NCBI RefSeq assembly: GCF_000974805.1
Contig: NZ_BBQZ01000003.1
Span: forward strand, 62,001 to 126,000
DNA: 64,000 nucleotides
Source of the DNA: Demequina salsinemoris
Lineage (GTDB): Bacteria > Actinomycetota > Actinomycetes > Actinomycetales > Demequinaceae
Direction: 5' to 3'
The notes beneath the pieces are model-generated. The model did no database searches. It saw only the letters and a program-made list of their open reading frames with translations, and was not told the DNA's origin. Shown piece by piece: positions 26,739 through 36,151 of this stretch. Position 1 is the first letter of the stretch. Every line of letters begins with the position of its first letter. The position numbers were made by a program, and so were the translations under genes.

Positions 26739-27155
26739 GTGGACGATGCGACGCTGCGACCGGAGTTCCTGCGCCGGATGGAGGGGTCGGACGGTGATGC
26801 TGGCCGCGGCCTCAAGGCGGGGCTCAAGGCGATGCTGCGCCTGCGGTGCAGCCACATCAACGGAGACGCCTACTCCGTGCGCATGCACTCGGAGGAGCTC
26901 GCCGATCTCGGCGCCAAGCCGGGCCTCATCGCCTCGCTCGCGCGCCCGGTCAAGCTCATGCGCGAGGATCTCGTCTCCGCGCCTCACGCGGCCGCACTGC
27001 GTTTCGCGGAGATCCTCACGGACTACCCGCGCGGCCTCGAGGTCGAGGCGCGCGAGGAGCTGAGGGCCCACTTCTCGGCGGAGGAGGTCGGCGCGATCAT
27101 CGAGGTGATCGCGGTGACGAACGCCTGGAACAGGGTGACGCGCGGGTCGGAGTAG
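26739..27155 (+). CDS. AhpD/carboxymuconolactone decarboxylase-like protein, incomplete redox motif
   Basis: 138 aa, GTG start 7 nt after TACCCT (26726-26731), a leaderless layout. All-helical CMD-type sequence with LRCSHINGDAYSVRMHSEEL, corresponding to the CxxC-x3-H peroxidatic region of AhpD proteins, but only one Cys is present. Classical CxxC disulfide chemistry is therefore unlikely. Divergent from valS. Role unknown; it may bind a ligand or use a single-Cys mechanism. Confidence 0.65.
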   Translation: MDDATLRPEFLRRMEGSDGDAGRGLKAGLKAMLRLRCSHINGDAYSVRMHSEELADLGAKPGLIASLARPVKLMREDLVSAPHAAALRFAEILTDYPRGLEVEAREELRAHFSAEEVGAIIEVIAVTNAWNRVTRGSE

Positions 27156-27280
27156 GCGGTCGCTCTCGACCCGTCCGCGCAGCATCGTCTCCGCGAAGGC
27201 GGCCCGCGCATCGTCCCCGGGCCCGCGAATGCGTGGCTGCCAGCGCGAATGCACACGATCGACATGCATTCGACGCGCAT

Positions 27281-27303
27281 TTGTCACCCATGCGCGGTAG
27301 TGT
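27281..27303 (+). promoter_or_regulatory. RecA-NDp-like promoter of the holin-like gene
   Basis: TTGTCACCC, 8-nt spacer, TAGTGT, then 7 nt to the ATG, so the transcript would be leaderless. Matches TTGTCR and the N8 spacing; the gtg part is not conserved. Confidence 0.55.
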
Positions 27304-27310
27304 CCGAATC

Positions 27311-27703
27311 ATGGTGCGATTCATCGTGAACGGGGTCATCTACCTCGGCTCTGCCGCTATCGGTCTGTTCGTGACGTCCCTCATCCTCGGTGAGGACTTC
27401 AAGCTGTCGATCGCGGCGCTGCTGCTCGCGACCGTGCTGTTCGCGGCGTTCCAGATGATCCTGGGGCCGTTCATCTTCAAGATGACGCACAAGTACGCCT
27501 CGGCGCTCACCGGCGGCGTGGGGCTCGTGTCCACGTTCGTCGCGCTGCTGCTCACCAACATCCTGGTCGACGACTTCTCGATCACGGGCGGCATCGCCAC
27601 GTGGCTCGCGGCGGTCGTGATCGTCTGGCTCATCACTGCCATCGCGACCTGGGTCCTTCCCATGTTCGTGCTCAAGGAGGCGGTCGAGAACCGCAAGGAC
27701 TAG
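27311..27703 (+). CDS. Four-helix membrane protein, phage holin family IV-like
   Basis: 130 aa with four hydrophobic helices and short loops (VNGVIYLGSAAIGLFVTSLI; LLLATVLFAAFQMILGPFIF; GGVGLVSTFVALLLTNILV; LAAVVIVWLITAIATWVL) and a charged C-terminus. Similar in layout to the chromosomal phage_holin_4_2 proteins of actinobacteria. No phage genes are near, so a lysis function is not implied. Confidence 0.6.
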   Translation: MVRFIVNGVIYLGSAAIGLFVTSLILGEDFKLSIAALLLATVLFAAFQMILGPFIFKMTHKYASALTGGVGLVSTFVALLLTNILVDDFSITGGIATWLAAVVIVWLITAIATWVLPMFVLKEAVENRKD

Positions 27704-27795
27704 GACCCGAACGGCGCCCGGGCCCGGGCCGACGCGGAAGTCGGCGCCTCGTCAGGACCAGCGCCACACCACTCGGGACCTAAGTCCTATGGGCA

Positions 27796-27814
27796 ATGCC
27801 CCCGGGGGTATAGT
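27796..27814 (+). promoter_or_regulatory. CsoR/CstR-type operator over the SQR promoter
   Basis: ATGCCCCCGGGGGTAT (27796-27811), a palindrome of the TACCCC...GGGGTA class bound by CsoR-family copper or persulfide sensors. Its right arm overlaps a TATAGT -10 box (27809-27814). A second site is at 36152-36171. Confidence 0.6.
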
Positions 27815-27864
27815 TTCTTCGGAGCCGCAACGGCGCGGTCCTCCTCAAGAAGAAGGTGATCCCC

Positions 27865-29412
27865 ATGGCCCGCGTGGTCGTCCTCGGAGCCGGCGTGTCC
27901 GGCCACACCGCCGCCCTCTACCTGCGCAAGCGCCTGCCGCGCGAGCACGAGGTCGTCGTCGTGTCTCCGAACTCCCACTACAACTGGATCCCGTCCAACA
28001 TCTGGGTCGGGGTCGGCAAGATGACCACGGACGATGTGGTCTTCCCCCTCGCCCCGATCTACGAGAAGAAGGGCATCACGTTCGTCCAGGCCAAGGGCGT
28101 CGCCCTGTGGCCCGAGGGCGACGCGAACGTCGAGCCCGGCTCGGACGGCGCGACCGCGTACGGCACCGTCGCCGACGCATCGTCCACGAAGCCCGCCGTC
28201 ACCGGCGAGATCGGCCTGACCCAGTCCGCCGTGGACGTCGAGCACACCGCGGCGCACCGCGTGGGCGAGATCGAGCGCATCCGCTACGACTACGTCATCA
28301 ACGCGACCGGGCCCAAGCTCAACTTCGGCGCGACCGCGGGCCTCGGCCCCGACAACGGCTACACCGTCTCGGTGTGCACCCCCAGCCACGCGACCGAGGC
28401 GCACGCGCGCCTCGACGAGCTCATCGCCGAGTGCAGGGCGGGTGCCAAGAAGACCGCTGTCATCGGCGTCGGCCACGGCACGTGCACATGCGAGGGCGCG
28501 GCGTTCGAGTACACGTTCAACGTCGAGCACCAGCTGCGCGAGGCGGGCGTGCGCGACAACGTCGAGCTCATCTACCTGACCAACGAGAACGAGCTCGGCG
28601 ACTTCGGCGTGGGCGGCATGCAGTTCGACCAGAACGGCTACCGCACCACGAGCCAGCTGTGGACGGAGTCGCTCTACCGCGAGCGTGACGTCAAGGCGAT
28701 CACGGGCGCCGCCGTGACGAGCGTCGAGCCCGGCGTCATCCACTACGACCAGCTCGACGGCTCGCACAACGATCTCGAGTTCGACTTCGCGATGCTGCTG
28801 CCCCCGTTCAAGGGCAACGACTGGAAGGCCTACGGGGCCGACGGCGCCGACATCACGGGCACCGTCTTCGCGCCGTCGGGCTTCATGAAGGTCGACGCGG
28901 ACTACACCGCGAAGAAGTACGAGGAGTGGAGCGCCAAGGACTGGCCCCGCACCTACCAGAACCCCACGTACAAGAACATGTTCGCCGTCGGCATCGCGTT
29001 CGCGCCGCCGCACCAGATCTCCAAGCCGCGCGCCACGCCTGACGGCGTTCCCGTGGCGCCGAGCCCGCCCCGCACGGGCATGCCCTCGGGCACGATGGGC
29101 AAGGTGGTCGCGTTCACGATCGCGGACATGATCAACAAGGGCGCGACCGAGCCCACGCACTCCGCGTCGATGTCGGAGATGGCGGCCGCGTGCGTCGCGT
29201 CGGCCGGCACGGGCTTCCGGACGGGCACCGCTGCGGCGATGACCATGAGCCCCGTCGTCCCGGACTGGGAGAAGTACCCGGAGACCGGGCGCAACCTCAA
29301 GGAGACCATGGGCGAGATCGGGCTCGCGGGCCACTGGGTCAAGCGCATGCTCCACACGCTGTTCATCTACAAGGCCAAGGTGAAGCCGGGCTGGACCTGG
29401 ATCCCGGAGTAA
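27865..29412 (+). CDS. Sulfide:quinone reductase-like FAD oxidoreductase
   Basis: 515 aa from ATG 27865 (AAGAAGGTG upstream). N-terminal Rossmann FAD motif VVVLGAGVSGHTAALYL; SHYNWIPSNIWVGVGKM is typical of SQR-like proteins. Candidate redox cysteines occur in VSVCTPSHATEAH and GVGHGTCTCEGA. The C-terminus (about 490-515) is an amphipathic helix with aromatic end like the membrane anchor of SQR. Predicted to oxidise sulfide to persulfide and reduce the quinone pool at the inner membrane. The CstR-like operator before it agrees with sulfide detoxification. Followed after 12 bp by a 48-aa gene. Confidence 0.82.
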   Translation: MARVVVLGAGVSGHTAALYLRKRLPREHEVVVVSPNSHYNWIPSNIWVGVGKMTTDDVVFPLAPIYEKKGITFVQAKGVALWPEGDANVEPGSDGATAYGTVADASSTKPAVTGEIGLTQSAVDVEHTAAHRVGEIERIRYDYVINATGPKLNFGATAGLGPDNGYTVSVCTPSHATEAHARLDELIAECRAGAKKTAVIGVGHGTCTCEGAAFEYTFNVEHQLREAGVRDNVELIYLTNENELGDFGVGGMQFDQNGYRTTSQLWTESLYRERDVKAITGAAVTSVEPGVIHYDQLDGSHNDLEFDFAMLLPPFKGNDWKAYGADGADITGTVFAPSGFMKVDADYTAKKYEEWSAKDWPRTYQNPTYKNMFAVGIAFAPPHQISKPRATPDGVPVAPSPPRTGMPSGTMGKVVAFTIADMINKGATEPTHSASMSEMAAACVASAGTGFRTGTAAAMTMSPVVPDWEKYPETGRNLKETMGEIGLAGHWVKRMLHTLFIYKAKVKPGWTWIPE

Positions 29413-29424
29413 GGAGGAATCGAC

Positions 29425-29571
29425 ATGGACACGACGAACGACAGGATCGCGGCCGCGCCGCTTCCCACGCAGGGCGAGCTCCGCAGGCGGCGCAACCCCT
29501 TCACGCAGTTCTTCCGCTTCATGCGGATCAACCTGACGATGTTCATGCTGGCGCAGAAGAAGCACGGCTGA
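29425..29571 (+). CDS. Small basic 48-aa protein co-transcribed with SQR
   Basis: ATG with AAGGAGGA immediately after the SQR stop, so clearly expressed from the same mRNA. An N-terminal polar part and a basic RRRRNPFTQFFRFMRINL segment ending in MFMLAQKKHG: one short amphipathic helix that could lie on the membrane. Not recognised; a partner or membrane anchor for SQR is an inference from the operon. Confidence 0.7.
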   Translation: MDTTNDRIAAAPLPTQGELRRRRNPFTQFFRFMRINLTMFMLAQKKHG

Positions 29572-29640
29572 ACCAGTCGGCGGGTCGGCGGGGCCCTCTG
29601 CTCCGCAGTCCGGCCGACAGGACGAACCAATCTCAGAACG

Positions 29641-29686
29641 GACACCCCGGTCGAGGGGCCTCGAGAGGCCACCTCGCCGGGGTGTC
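29641..29686 (+). terminator. Terminator of the SQR operon
   Basis: 10-bp stem GACACCCCGG / CCGGGGTGTC enclosing a second GGCCTC-gaga-type inner hairpin. Confidence 0.75.
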
Positions 29687-29729
29687 GGCGTTCAGATTGG
29701 TGCAGACTGTCCGGCGGGGAGGGGGAAAG

Positions 29730-29765
29730 GGACGATGCCGCACCCGGGTGAGCGCCGCATCGTCC
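29730..29765. terminator. Hairpin of two inverted GGACGATGC motifs
   Basis: GGACGATGC at 29730-29738 and its complement at 29757-29765, 18-nt loop, placed 27 bp beyond the end of the minus-strand antiporter gene and after the SQR operon terminator. A convergent-gene terminator made from the dispersed word. Confidence 0.6.
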
Positions 29766-29792
29766 GTGGTCTGGCGCGGGAGGGACGACGCG

Positions 29793-31433
29793 TCAGTCGC
29801 CCATCTCCTCCGGGTCCGCGGCCGCGGCGACCATGAGATCGGAGATCTCGTGCACGCCGACGTACACGCGGCTCGCGCCCATCTCCATGAGGTAGTCGAT
29901 GTCGACCTGGCGATGGCCGCGCGCGATGATCGTGGCGTCGGGGGCGAGGCGGCGGATCTTCGCGACGACCGCGCCGGCCTGGATCGGGTCGGGGATGCCG
30001 ACGAGCACCGTGTGCGCTCGCTCGATGCCCGCGGCGCGGAGGACCTTGGAGCGCACGGCGTTGCCGAGGATCGCCTCGTGCCCCGCGTCGCGGATCTCGT
30101 GCACGTGGTCCTCGTCGTCCGAGACGACGACCGTGGGCAGCCCTCGGGCCCACAGCCCCGCGGCGATGCGCTTGCCGACGCGGCCGTAGGTCACGACGAT
30201 CGTGTGGCCCTCGCCGACATAGGCGATGGGGCCCGTCTCGCCGCTCGTCTGGTCGTCGGTGACCTTGGCGACGTACGCGCGCGACGCCCACGCGAACAGC
30301 GCCGGGTTGATGACGATCGACACGATCGCGCCCGCGAGCACGAGGTTCTGGGCGTCCTCGGGAAGGATCTCGTAGTCCGCCCCGAGCGTCACCAGGATGA
30401 AGGAGAACTCGCCGATCTGCGCGAGCGAGGCGGCGATCACCAGGCTCATCGCCTTCGAGTACTTCATGAGCCGGACCAGCGCGTACGCGCCGAGCCCCTT
30501 GCCGACGACGATCGCGAGCACGGTCAGGACGAACGACACCGGCCGCGACACGACGATGCTCGGGTCCACGAGCATGCCGACCGAGACGAAGAACAGGACG
30601 GCGAACGTGTCGCGCAGCGGCTGCGAGTCCTCGCCCGCGCGGTGAGCGAGCTCGGACTCCTTGAGGATCGTGCCCGCGAAGAACGCGCCGAGCGCGAACG
30701 AGACGTCGAAGACCGCTGCCGCGCCGACGGCGACGCCCAGGCTCAGCGCGAGCACGCCGAGCGTGAACAGCTCGCGCGAGCCCGTGTCCGCGGTGCGCGC
30801 AAGGATCCACGGGATCGCGCGACGCCCGAACAGGACCATGATCGCGACGAACGCTGCGACCTTGAGCGCCGTGATGACGAGCTCCCATGCGAGCTCCGCG
30901 CCGCTCGCGTCGCCGCCGCCCACGACGGGGATCACGACGAGGGCGACGACCATCGCGAGGTCCTCGACGATCAGCCATCCGATCGCGATGTGACCCGCCC
31001 TGGTGTCGAGCAGGCCGCGGTCCTCGAGCCCGCGCAGCATGACGACGGTGGACGCGACGGACAGCGCGAGCCCGAACAGCAGCGAGGGCCCCCAACCCCA
31101 TCCGAGCCAGTGCCCCAGCATCGTCCCGAGCGCCGTCGCGAGCGTCATCTGCACCACCGCGCCGGGGATCGCGACCTTCTTGACGCTCAGCAGGTCTCCG
31201 AGGGAGAAGTGCAGGCCGACGCCGAACATCAGCAGGATCACGCCGATCTCGGACAGCTGGTTCGCGATCTCCACGTCGCCCGTGTAGCCGGGCGTGTACG
31301 GGCCGATGATGATGCCGGCCGCGAGGTAGCCGACGATGGGGGAGAGCTTGGCCTTCTGCGCCGCGAATCCCAGCACGAAGGCGACGACCAGTCCCGCGGC
31401 GATGGTCAGCAGGAGCGGGGCATGGTGCAGCAT
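29793..31433 (-). CDS. CPA2 monovalent cation:proton antiporter with TrkA-N domain (KefB/YbaL-like)
   Basis: 546 aa. About 12 hydrophobic helices (residues 5-390), then a Rossmann RCK/TrkA-N domain (EGHTIVVTYGRVGKRIAAGL, about 405 onward) that gates transport by binding nucleotide. GYLAAGIIIGPYTPG and SFALGAFFAGTILKESELAH are family signatures. Probably K+/H+ exchange for pH or stress control. Monocistronic. Confidence 0.88.
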   Translation of the reverse strand: MLHHAPLLLTIAAGLVVAFVLGFAAQKAKLSPIVGYLAAGIIIGPYTPGYTGDVEIANQLSEIGVILLMFGVGLHFSLGDLLSVKKVAIPGAVVQMTLATALGTMLGHWLGWGWGPSLLFGLALSVASTVVMLRGLEDRGLLDTRAGHIAIGWLIVEDLAMVVALVVIPVVGGGDASGAELAWELVITALKVAAFVAIMVLFGRRAIPWILARTADTGSRELFTLGVLALSLGVAVGAAAVFDVSFALGAFFAGTILKESELAHRAGEDSQPLRDTFAVLFFVSVGMLVDPSIVVSRPVSFVLTVLAIVVGKGLGAYALVRLMKYSKAMSLVIAASLAQIGEFSFILVTLGADYEILPEDAQNLVLAGAIVSIVINPALFAWASRAYVAKVTDDQTSGETGPIAYVGEGHTIVVTYGRVGKRIAAGLWARGLPTVVVSDDEDHVHEIRDAGHEAILGNAVRSKVLRAAGIERAHTVLVGIPDPIQAGAVVAKIRRLAPDATIIARGHRQVDIDYLMEMGASRVYVGVHEISDLMVAAAADPEEMGD

Positions 31434-31500
31434 TGGGCAAGTCTACCTGGGGTGATGTGAACGGGTCGTGAACTCGTGTCTCCTGGTGCCCCGGGCGCCG

Positions 31501-33261
31501 TCAGTTCCCGAGCTGCTGCAGCAGCGTCGCCTGCGAGGCCGCGCGCTCCTCGAGGTACGCGGCGAGCTCGTCGGTGTCCGCGTCGGTCCAGCCGTCGGGC
31601 TCGGTGATCGCGGCCCAGGCCTCGAGGTTCTCCGTGTACGAGTACATGTGCCCGTATCCGTCGGGCACCGAGCCGGACGTCGGCATGTCGAGCAGCACCT
31701 GCCACACGGTCACGAGCGGGAACCAGTCCATGCGCGGGGACACGTCGGGCGCGCGTTCGTCGCCCTCGAGCCAGTCGGGCTCGCTCCACGTGAGCGAGGG
31801 GGAGAACATGCCCACCGGGTCGGAGCCGTGCTGCAGGTAGACGATGCGGGTGTCGCCCCAGGTGCCGGTCGGCAGGTCGAGCGTCCCCAGCCCCATCATG
31901 AACCGCACGGTGCGTCCCTCGCCCACGATCGGGAGCCATGCGGTGCTGCCCGCGTCGCGCGCGGCGGTGAGCTCGGTGTGCGCCGGGTTCACGAACGTCG
32001 GGCCGACCATGAGCGCGCCGTCGATCGGCTCGTTGAGGATGTCCGGCGAGGTGAGCACCGACTCGACGCCGTACGAGCCGAGCGAGAGCCCGTAGAGGTA
32101 GAGCTCGGGTCGGTCGTCCTCGGGCAGCGATGACCAGTACTCGTACACGACGCGGAACGTCGCGAGCGCGGTGTCGCGCGTCACCTCCTGGTCGGCGAGC
32201 ACGGAGATCCAGCTGGGAAGGTACGAGTACTGGATGCCCGCGATGGCGACGTCGCCCTGGTACAGGTAGTCGAGGGGGTCGACGCCGCTGGGTGCGAGGT
32301 ACCCGGTGCCGGTGACCGTGCCGAGGACGATGGCCTTCCGGTCGAACGCTCCCGTGCGGACCAGCTCCTGGAGCAGCAGGTCGGCCCGCTCCTCGAGCGT
32401 GTCCGCGGATCTGAGCCCCACGTAGACCCGGATCGGGTCCATCGAGCCTCCGCCCCAGTAGTCGTCGAGGTCCTCGGCGGTGGGGCCGGAGGAGATGAAG
32501 TAGCGCCCCTGCCGCCCGAGGTCGTCCCACGAGATGAGCGACCCGGGGCCGCCGGACCGCAGCGTCGAGTCGGTCTCGACGACGCCCGGCAGGTCGTGGG
32601 TGTCGACGATCGAGAACGCGGCGTTCGAGGCCGCGAAGAAGCCCCGCACGAACAGGCCCGACACGGCGAGGTACAGCACCACGAGCAGCAGGGTGGTGCC
32701 GATCGCCACGGCGAGACGATGCGGCATCCAGCGGTCGAGCCGCCGGTACGCCGTGCGGAACAGCAGGCGCAGCGCCCGCGCGGAGACGAGCAGGAGCGCC
32801 GCGGTCAGCGCCCCGACGCCGATGACGATCGGCCACGCGGTGGGGCTGAGGTCGTCCATCCCGAACTGGTCGCGGATCTCGTTCTGCCAGCCGACCCACT
32901 GCCAGATCGCGAGCCCCGTGAGCACGCCGACGATCGCGAGCAGCGCGAGGGAGACGACATGGATCCACCGCCCGCGCAGGTTCGGGATCTGGAGGTAGTT
33001 CCACACCGCGTGGCCGGACGCGCCGATCGCGTACCCGATCATGAACGACACGGCTGAGGCGACGCCCTGGATCGCGGGCAGGCGCGGCAGCAGCGACGGC
33101 AGGAGCGACAGCGCGATGAAGTACGCGCCGAGCACGAGCCCCACGCCGGAGAACGTCGGCTCGAAGACGCGCGGCGGGATGGGGCGGAGCGCGCGGCGCT
33201 GGCGCGCCGGCGAGGTTCCCTCCGGCGCCGCTGACTGCTCGTCACGCATCGTCCCTGGCAC
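31501..33261 (-). CDS. Membrane-anchored alpha/beta-hydrolase (PF10081/PF15420 type)
   Basis: 586 aa from GTG 33261 (GGGAG 6 nt upstream; ATG 33249 possible). The N-terminal part has about six hydrophobic helices (residues 35-220). The catalytic domain has the nucleophile elbow YLYGLSLGSYG and a C-terminal His (YGHMYSYTE). This actinobacterial family is widespread, of unknown substrate, and thought to act at the outer face of the membrane. Divergent orientation to no gene; it follows arcA on the same strand with a 62-bp gap. Confidence 0.78.
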   Translation of the reverse strand: MPGTMRDEQSAAPEGTSPARQRRALRPIPPRVFEPTFSGVGLVLGAYFIALSLLPSLLPRLPAIQGVASAVSFMIGYAIGASGHAVWNYLQIPNLRGRWIHVVSLALLAIVGVLTGLAIWQWVGWQNEIRDQFGMDDLSPTAWPIVIGVGALTAALLLVSARALRLLFRTAYRRLDRWMPHRLAVAIGTTLLLVVLYLAVSGLFVRGFFAASNAAFSIVDTHDLPGVVETDSTLRSGGPGSLISWDDLGRQGRYFISSGPTAEDLDDYWGGGSMDPIRVYVGLRSADTLEERADLLLQELVRTGAFDRKAIVLGTVTGTGYLAPSGVDPLDYLYQGDVAIAGIQYSYLPSWISVLADQEVTRDTALATFRVVYEYWSSLPEDDRPELYLYGLSLGSYGVESVLTSPDILNEPIDGALMVGPTFVNPAHTELTAARDAGSTAWLPIVGEGRTVRFMMGLGTLDLPTGTWGDTRIVYLQHGSDPVGMFSPSLTWSEPDWLEGDERAPDVSPRMDWFPLVTVWQVLLDMPTSGSVPDGYGHMYSYTENLEAWAAITEPDGWTDADTDELAAYLEERAASQATLLQQLGN

Positions 33262-33323
33262 GGCCGCTCCCTTCCTCCTTCGACTGTAATGCCGGGAGGA
33301 GCCGGAGGATTCCGGGTGGGCCG

Positions 33324-34595
33324 CTAGAAGGCGAGCGCGTCCCTGCTCAGCGGGCAGGTCATGCAGTGGCCGCCGCCGCGGCCGCGGCCCAGCTCGGCGC
33401 CGACGATCTCGAGGACCTCGATGCCAGCCGCGCGCAGGAGGTCGTTCGTGTGGGTGTTGCGGTCGTAGGCGACGACGACGCCAGGCTCGAGAGCCACGAG
33501 GTTGTTGCCAGAGTCCCACTGCTGGCGCTCGGCGGCGTACCGGTCGCCTCCAGTCTCGATGAGGTTGAGCCCGTCGAGCCCGAGCGCGTCGGCGACGACC
33601 TCCACGAACGGCTTGCCCTCACGCACGACGTCGAGCGTGGCCGGCGGCTCAGCGGGGTACAGCGAGAAGGTCTCGATGTCGTCGACCACGTCGGGGAACA
33701 TCGTCGCGACGTCCCTGTCCGCGAACGTGAAGATCGTGTCGAGGTGCATCGCGGAGCGCATGCGCGGCATCTTCGCGACGATCACCCTGTCGGCCGCGTC
33801 CGCCGCGAACAGCTCGAACGCGACCTGCGTGATGGCCTGCCGCGAGGACCGCTCGGACATGCCGATGATGACCACCCCGTTGCCGATCGGCATCACGTCG
33901 CCGCCCTCGAGCGAGGCGAGCCCGTGGCCGATCTCGGGGTCGCCCCACCACACGTTCACCTGCTCCTTGAATCGCGGGTGGTGGTCGTAGACGGCCTTCA
34001 TGATGAGCGTCTCGGCGTGCCTGGCCGGGTAGTACAGCGGGTTGAGGGTGACGCCCTCGTAGATCCAGCTCGTCGTGTCCCGCGTGTACAGCGTGTTCGG
34101 CAGGGGCGGCACCAGGTAGTCGCGCATGCCGGACTCCTCGCGCACGAGCTGCACGGCCGGCGGGGCGAGGTCGCGTGGCAGGTCGGCGACGGCGAGGCCG
34201 CCGATGAGGTGGTGGGCGAGGTCCACCGAGGGCAGCTCGTCCAGGAAGGCGCGCACGTCCTCGGTGAGGCCGACGCCGAGATCGTCGCGAGTGAGCTTGC
34301 GATCCAGGAGCCATGTTCGGGCCGTCGGTGCGTCCATCGTCTCGGCGAGGAACGTGACGAGGTCGAGCACCTCGATGTCTCGAGAGCGCATCAGCTCGAC
34401 GAACTCGGCGTGGTCGCGGATCGCGTTGTCGACCCACATCACGTCGTCGAACAGCAGGTCCGCGCAGTTCGTGGGCGTGAGCCGATGATGCGCGAGCCCG
34501 GGCGAGCACGTGAGAACCGTGTTGAGGACTCCGACCTCGGAATGCACGCCCAGGGGCGTGACCAGGTCGTTCTGGGTGACAGCGGCGTCGGACAC
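33324..34595 (-). CDS. arcA: Arginine deiminase
   Basis: 423 aa, GTG start after GGGAGG. Guanidino-modifying fold with [24 protein letters not shown], the catalytic His in [13 protein letters not shown] and the nucleophilic Cys in [15 protein letters not shown] close to the C-terminus. Hydrolyses arginine to citrulline and ammonia, giving acid resistance or ATP when the rest of the ADI pathway is present. No arcB or arcC lies nearby, so the pathway is split or incomplete here. Divergent from a LacI-type regulator. Confidence 0.95.
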   Translation of the reverse strand: MSDAAVTQNDLVTPLGVHSEVGVLNTVLTCSPGLAHHRLTPTNCADLLFDDVMWVDNAIRDHAEFVELMRSRDIEVLDLVTFLAETMDAPTARTWLLDRKLTRDDLGVGLTEDVRAFLDELPSVDLAHHLIGGLAVADLPRDLAPPAVQLVREESGMRDYLVPPLPNTLYTRDTTSWIYEGVTLNPLYYPARHAETLIMKAVYDHHPRFKEQVNVWWGDPEIGHGLASLEGGDVMPIGNGVVIIGMSERSSRQAITQVAFELFAADAADRVIVAKMPRMRSAMHLDTIFTFADRDVATMFPDVVDDIETFSLYPAEPPATLDVVREGKPFVEVVADALGLDGLNLIETGGDRYAAERQQWDSGNNLVALEPGVVVAYDRNTHTNDLLRAAGIEVLEIVGAELGRGRGGGHCMTCPLSRDALAF

Positions 34596-34698
34596 GGGGC
34601 CTCCCTATCACTCCTGACGCTAGCATCGGGGCCTAGGCTGGGGAATGGCGAGGGGGCGAGCCGCGCGCCGATGTCGACGCGCAGGAGGGCAAGGGACG

Positions 34699-35784
34699 AT
34701 GGCCGAGCACCGTCATGTGACACTCGCCGCCGTCGCGAAGGCGGCCGGCGTCGCGAAATCGACGGCATCCCACGTGTTCACGGGCAAGCGCGTCGTCGCG
34801 CCCGAGACCGCCGAGCGGGTGCGACGTGCTGCCGAGGCGATGGGATACACGGGACCGTCCGCGCTGGGGCGCGCGCTCGCGTCGGGGCGCTCCCACCTGA
34901 TCGGGGTCGTGACGCACGCGCTGCTGGAGGACGCCGACACGGATCCGCTGTCGCTCGCGATCCTCGACGGCCTCCAGCGCGAGTTCGCGCAGGCCGGCTA
35001 CGGCATCGTGATCATCCCGCCGATCACGGACGATGCGTCGCGCGAGCTCGCGCACGCGGTCCTCTACGACGGGGTCGTGTCGGTGCGCCGCATGGTGGGC
35101 TTCGAGGAGACGGACCCGTACCTCGCCTCGCGCAAGGTCCCGTGGATCTCGCTCGACGGCTACATGAACGAGGAGTCGGCGGTCCGCATGGACGATGCGG
35201 CGGCCACGGAGGAGCTCGCGCGCCGGGTCCTGGAGGCGGGTCACACGCGGATCGCGATCGCCGCGTACACGTTCGCTGTTGAGGAGCGGCCCGACGGGCT
35301 CACGACGTACGACGAGCTCTACGCGATCGCGCCGGAGAACGTGAGGCGCAGGCTCGACGGGTTCCGGCGCGCGGGAGTTCAGCCCGTGGCGGTGTACCAG
35401 TGCGGCTCGGTGAGCCGCGCGAGCGGGGAGGCGGCGGGCGAGGCGCTGCTGGGTCTCGATGAGCCGCCCACGTGCATCCTCACGACGGCCGATGTCCACG
35501 CCGCGGGGATCATCGACCATGCGCGCCGGAGCGGCGTGAGGGTTCCCGAGGATCTGTCCGTCACGGGCTTCGACGCGATCACGCTGCAGGGCTTCGAGAA
35601 CGGTGAGATCTGCACGATCGTGCAGGACGGCGAGGCCAAGGGGCGGATCGTGGCCCGCCGGCTGCTCAGGATGCTCGAGGTCGCCGCCGCTGCGCGCGCC
35701 GGCGGTGAGGTCGAGGAGCTCGGCGAGGTCGAGGAGCTGCCGCTTCCGGTCCGGTGGGGGACCACCGTCGCGACCTTGTCCTGA
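34699..35784 (+). CDS. LacI-family transcriptional regulator
   Basis: 361 aa, ATG 34699 after GGAGGG. N-terminal HTH LAAVAKAAGVAKSTASHVFTGKR with hinge helix, then a periplasmic-binding-protein-like effector domain (LTTADVHAAGIIDHARR; VTGFDAITLQGF). Effector unknown. Adjacent and divergent to arginine deiminase with a 103-bp shared upstream region; no sugar genes are next to it, so the target may be itself or arcA. Confidence 0.88.
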   Translation: MAEHRHVTLAAVAKAAGVAKSTASHVFTGKRVVAPETAERVRRAAEAMGYTGPSALGRALASGRSHLIGVVTHALLEDADTDPLSLAILDGLQREFAQAGYGIVIIPPITDDASRELAHAVLYDGVVSVRRMVGFEETDPYLASRKVPWISLDGYMNEESAVRMDDAAATEELARRVLEAGHTRIAIAAYTFAVEERPDGLTTYDELYAIAPENVRRRLDGFRRAGVQPVAVYQCGSVSRASGEAAGEALLGLDEPPTCILTTADVHAAGIIDHARRSGVRVPEDLSVTGFDAITLQGFENGEICTIVQDGEAKGRIVARRLLRMLEVAAAARAGGEVEELGEVEELPLPVRWGTTVATLS

Positions 35785-35880
35785 CACCTGCGCGAGGCGG
35801 CACGTGTCACCGTCGCCGCTGCAGCTCTCCTGAAGGCGGCCAGGCACCGCTCCGCCCGATCACTGGCCAGGGCACAAAGA

Positions 35881-35918
35881 AGCGGCGGGCCGACCCCCGG
35901 AATGGTCGACCCGCCGCT
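35881..35918. terminator. Bidirectional terminator
   Basis: 15-bp stem with one G-T wobble: AGCGGCGGGCCGACC (35881-35895) with 35904-35918. Sits between the convergent LacI gene and the zinc-ribbon miniprotein gene. Confidence 0.8.
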
Positions 35919-35937
35919 GTGGGAGAGAAGGTCTGGA

Positions 35938-36114
35938 TCAGCGACCGAACATGCGGCCGAGCAGGCCGGCAGTCGTGGCGCCGTTACCCGAGGCGGCCGA
36001 GTCGCACGAGCAGCGCTGCGCGGCGGGAACGCCGGCGAGGGCCTGCTCGATGTGGTTGCCGCAGCCGGTCCAGGTGGTCTTGCCGCAACGCGGGCAGGTG
36101 GCGGGAGAGCACAT
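35938..36114 (-). CDS. 58-aa zinc-ribbon miniprotein
   Basis: ATG with AAAGGAA 8 nt upstream. The sequence starts MCSPATCPRCGKTTWTGCG and contains NHIEQALAGVPAAQRCSCDS further on: seven Cys and one His, giving CxxC pairs that should bind zinc or another thiophilic metal. Similar tiny proteins are common in actinobacteria; function unknown. A strong sigma-A promoter with a CsoR/CstR-type palindrome in its spacer controls it, suggesting a role in copper or sulfur/persulfide stress. Confidence 0.8.
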   Translation of the reverse strand: MCSPATCPRCGKTTWTGCGNHIEQALAGVPAAQRCSCDSAASGNGATTAGLLGRMFGR

Positions 36115-36151
36115 GTGTGCGTTCCTTTCGTTGGTGGTCTTGACGCATCCA

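Noticed and set aside
27311-27703. Prophage lysis gene
   Set aside because: Only a holin-like four-helix protein; no other phage gene nearby.
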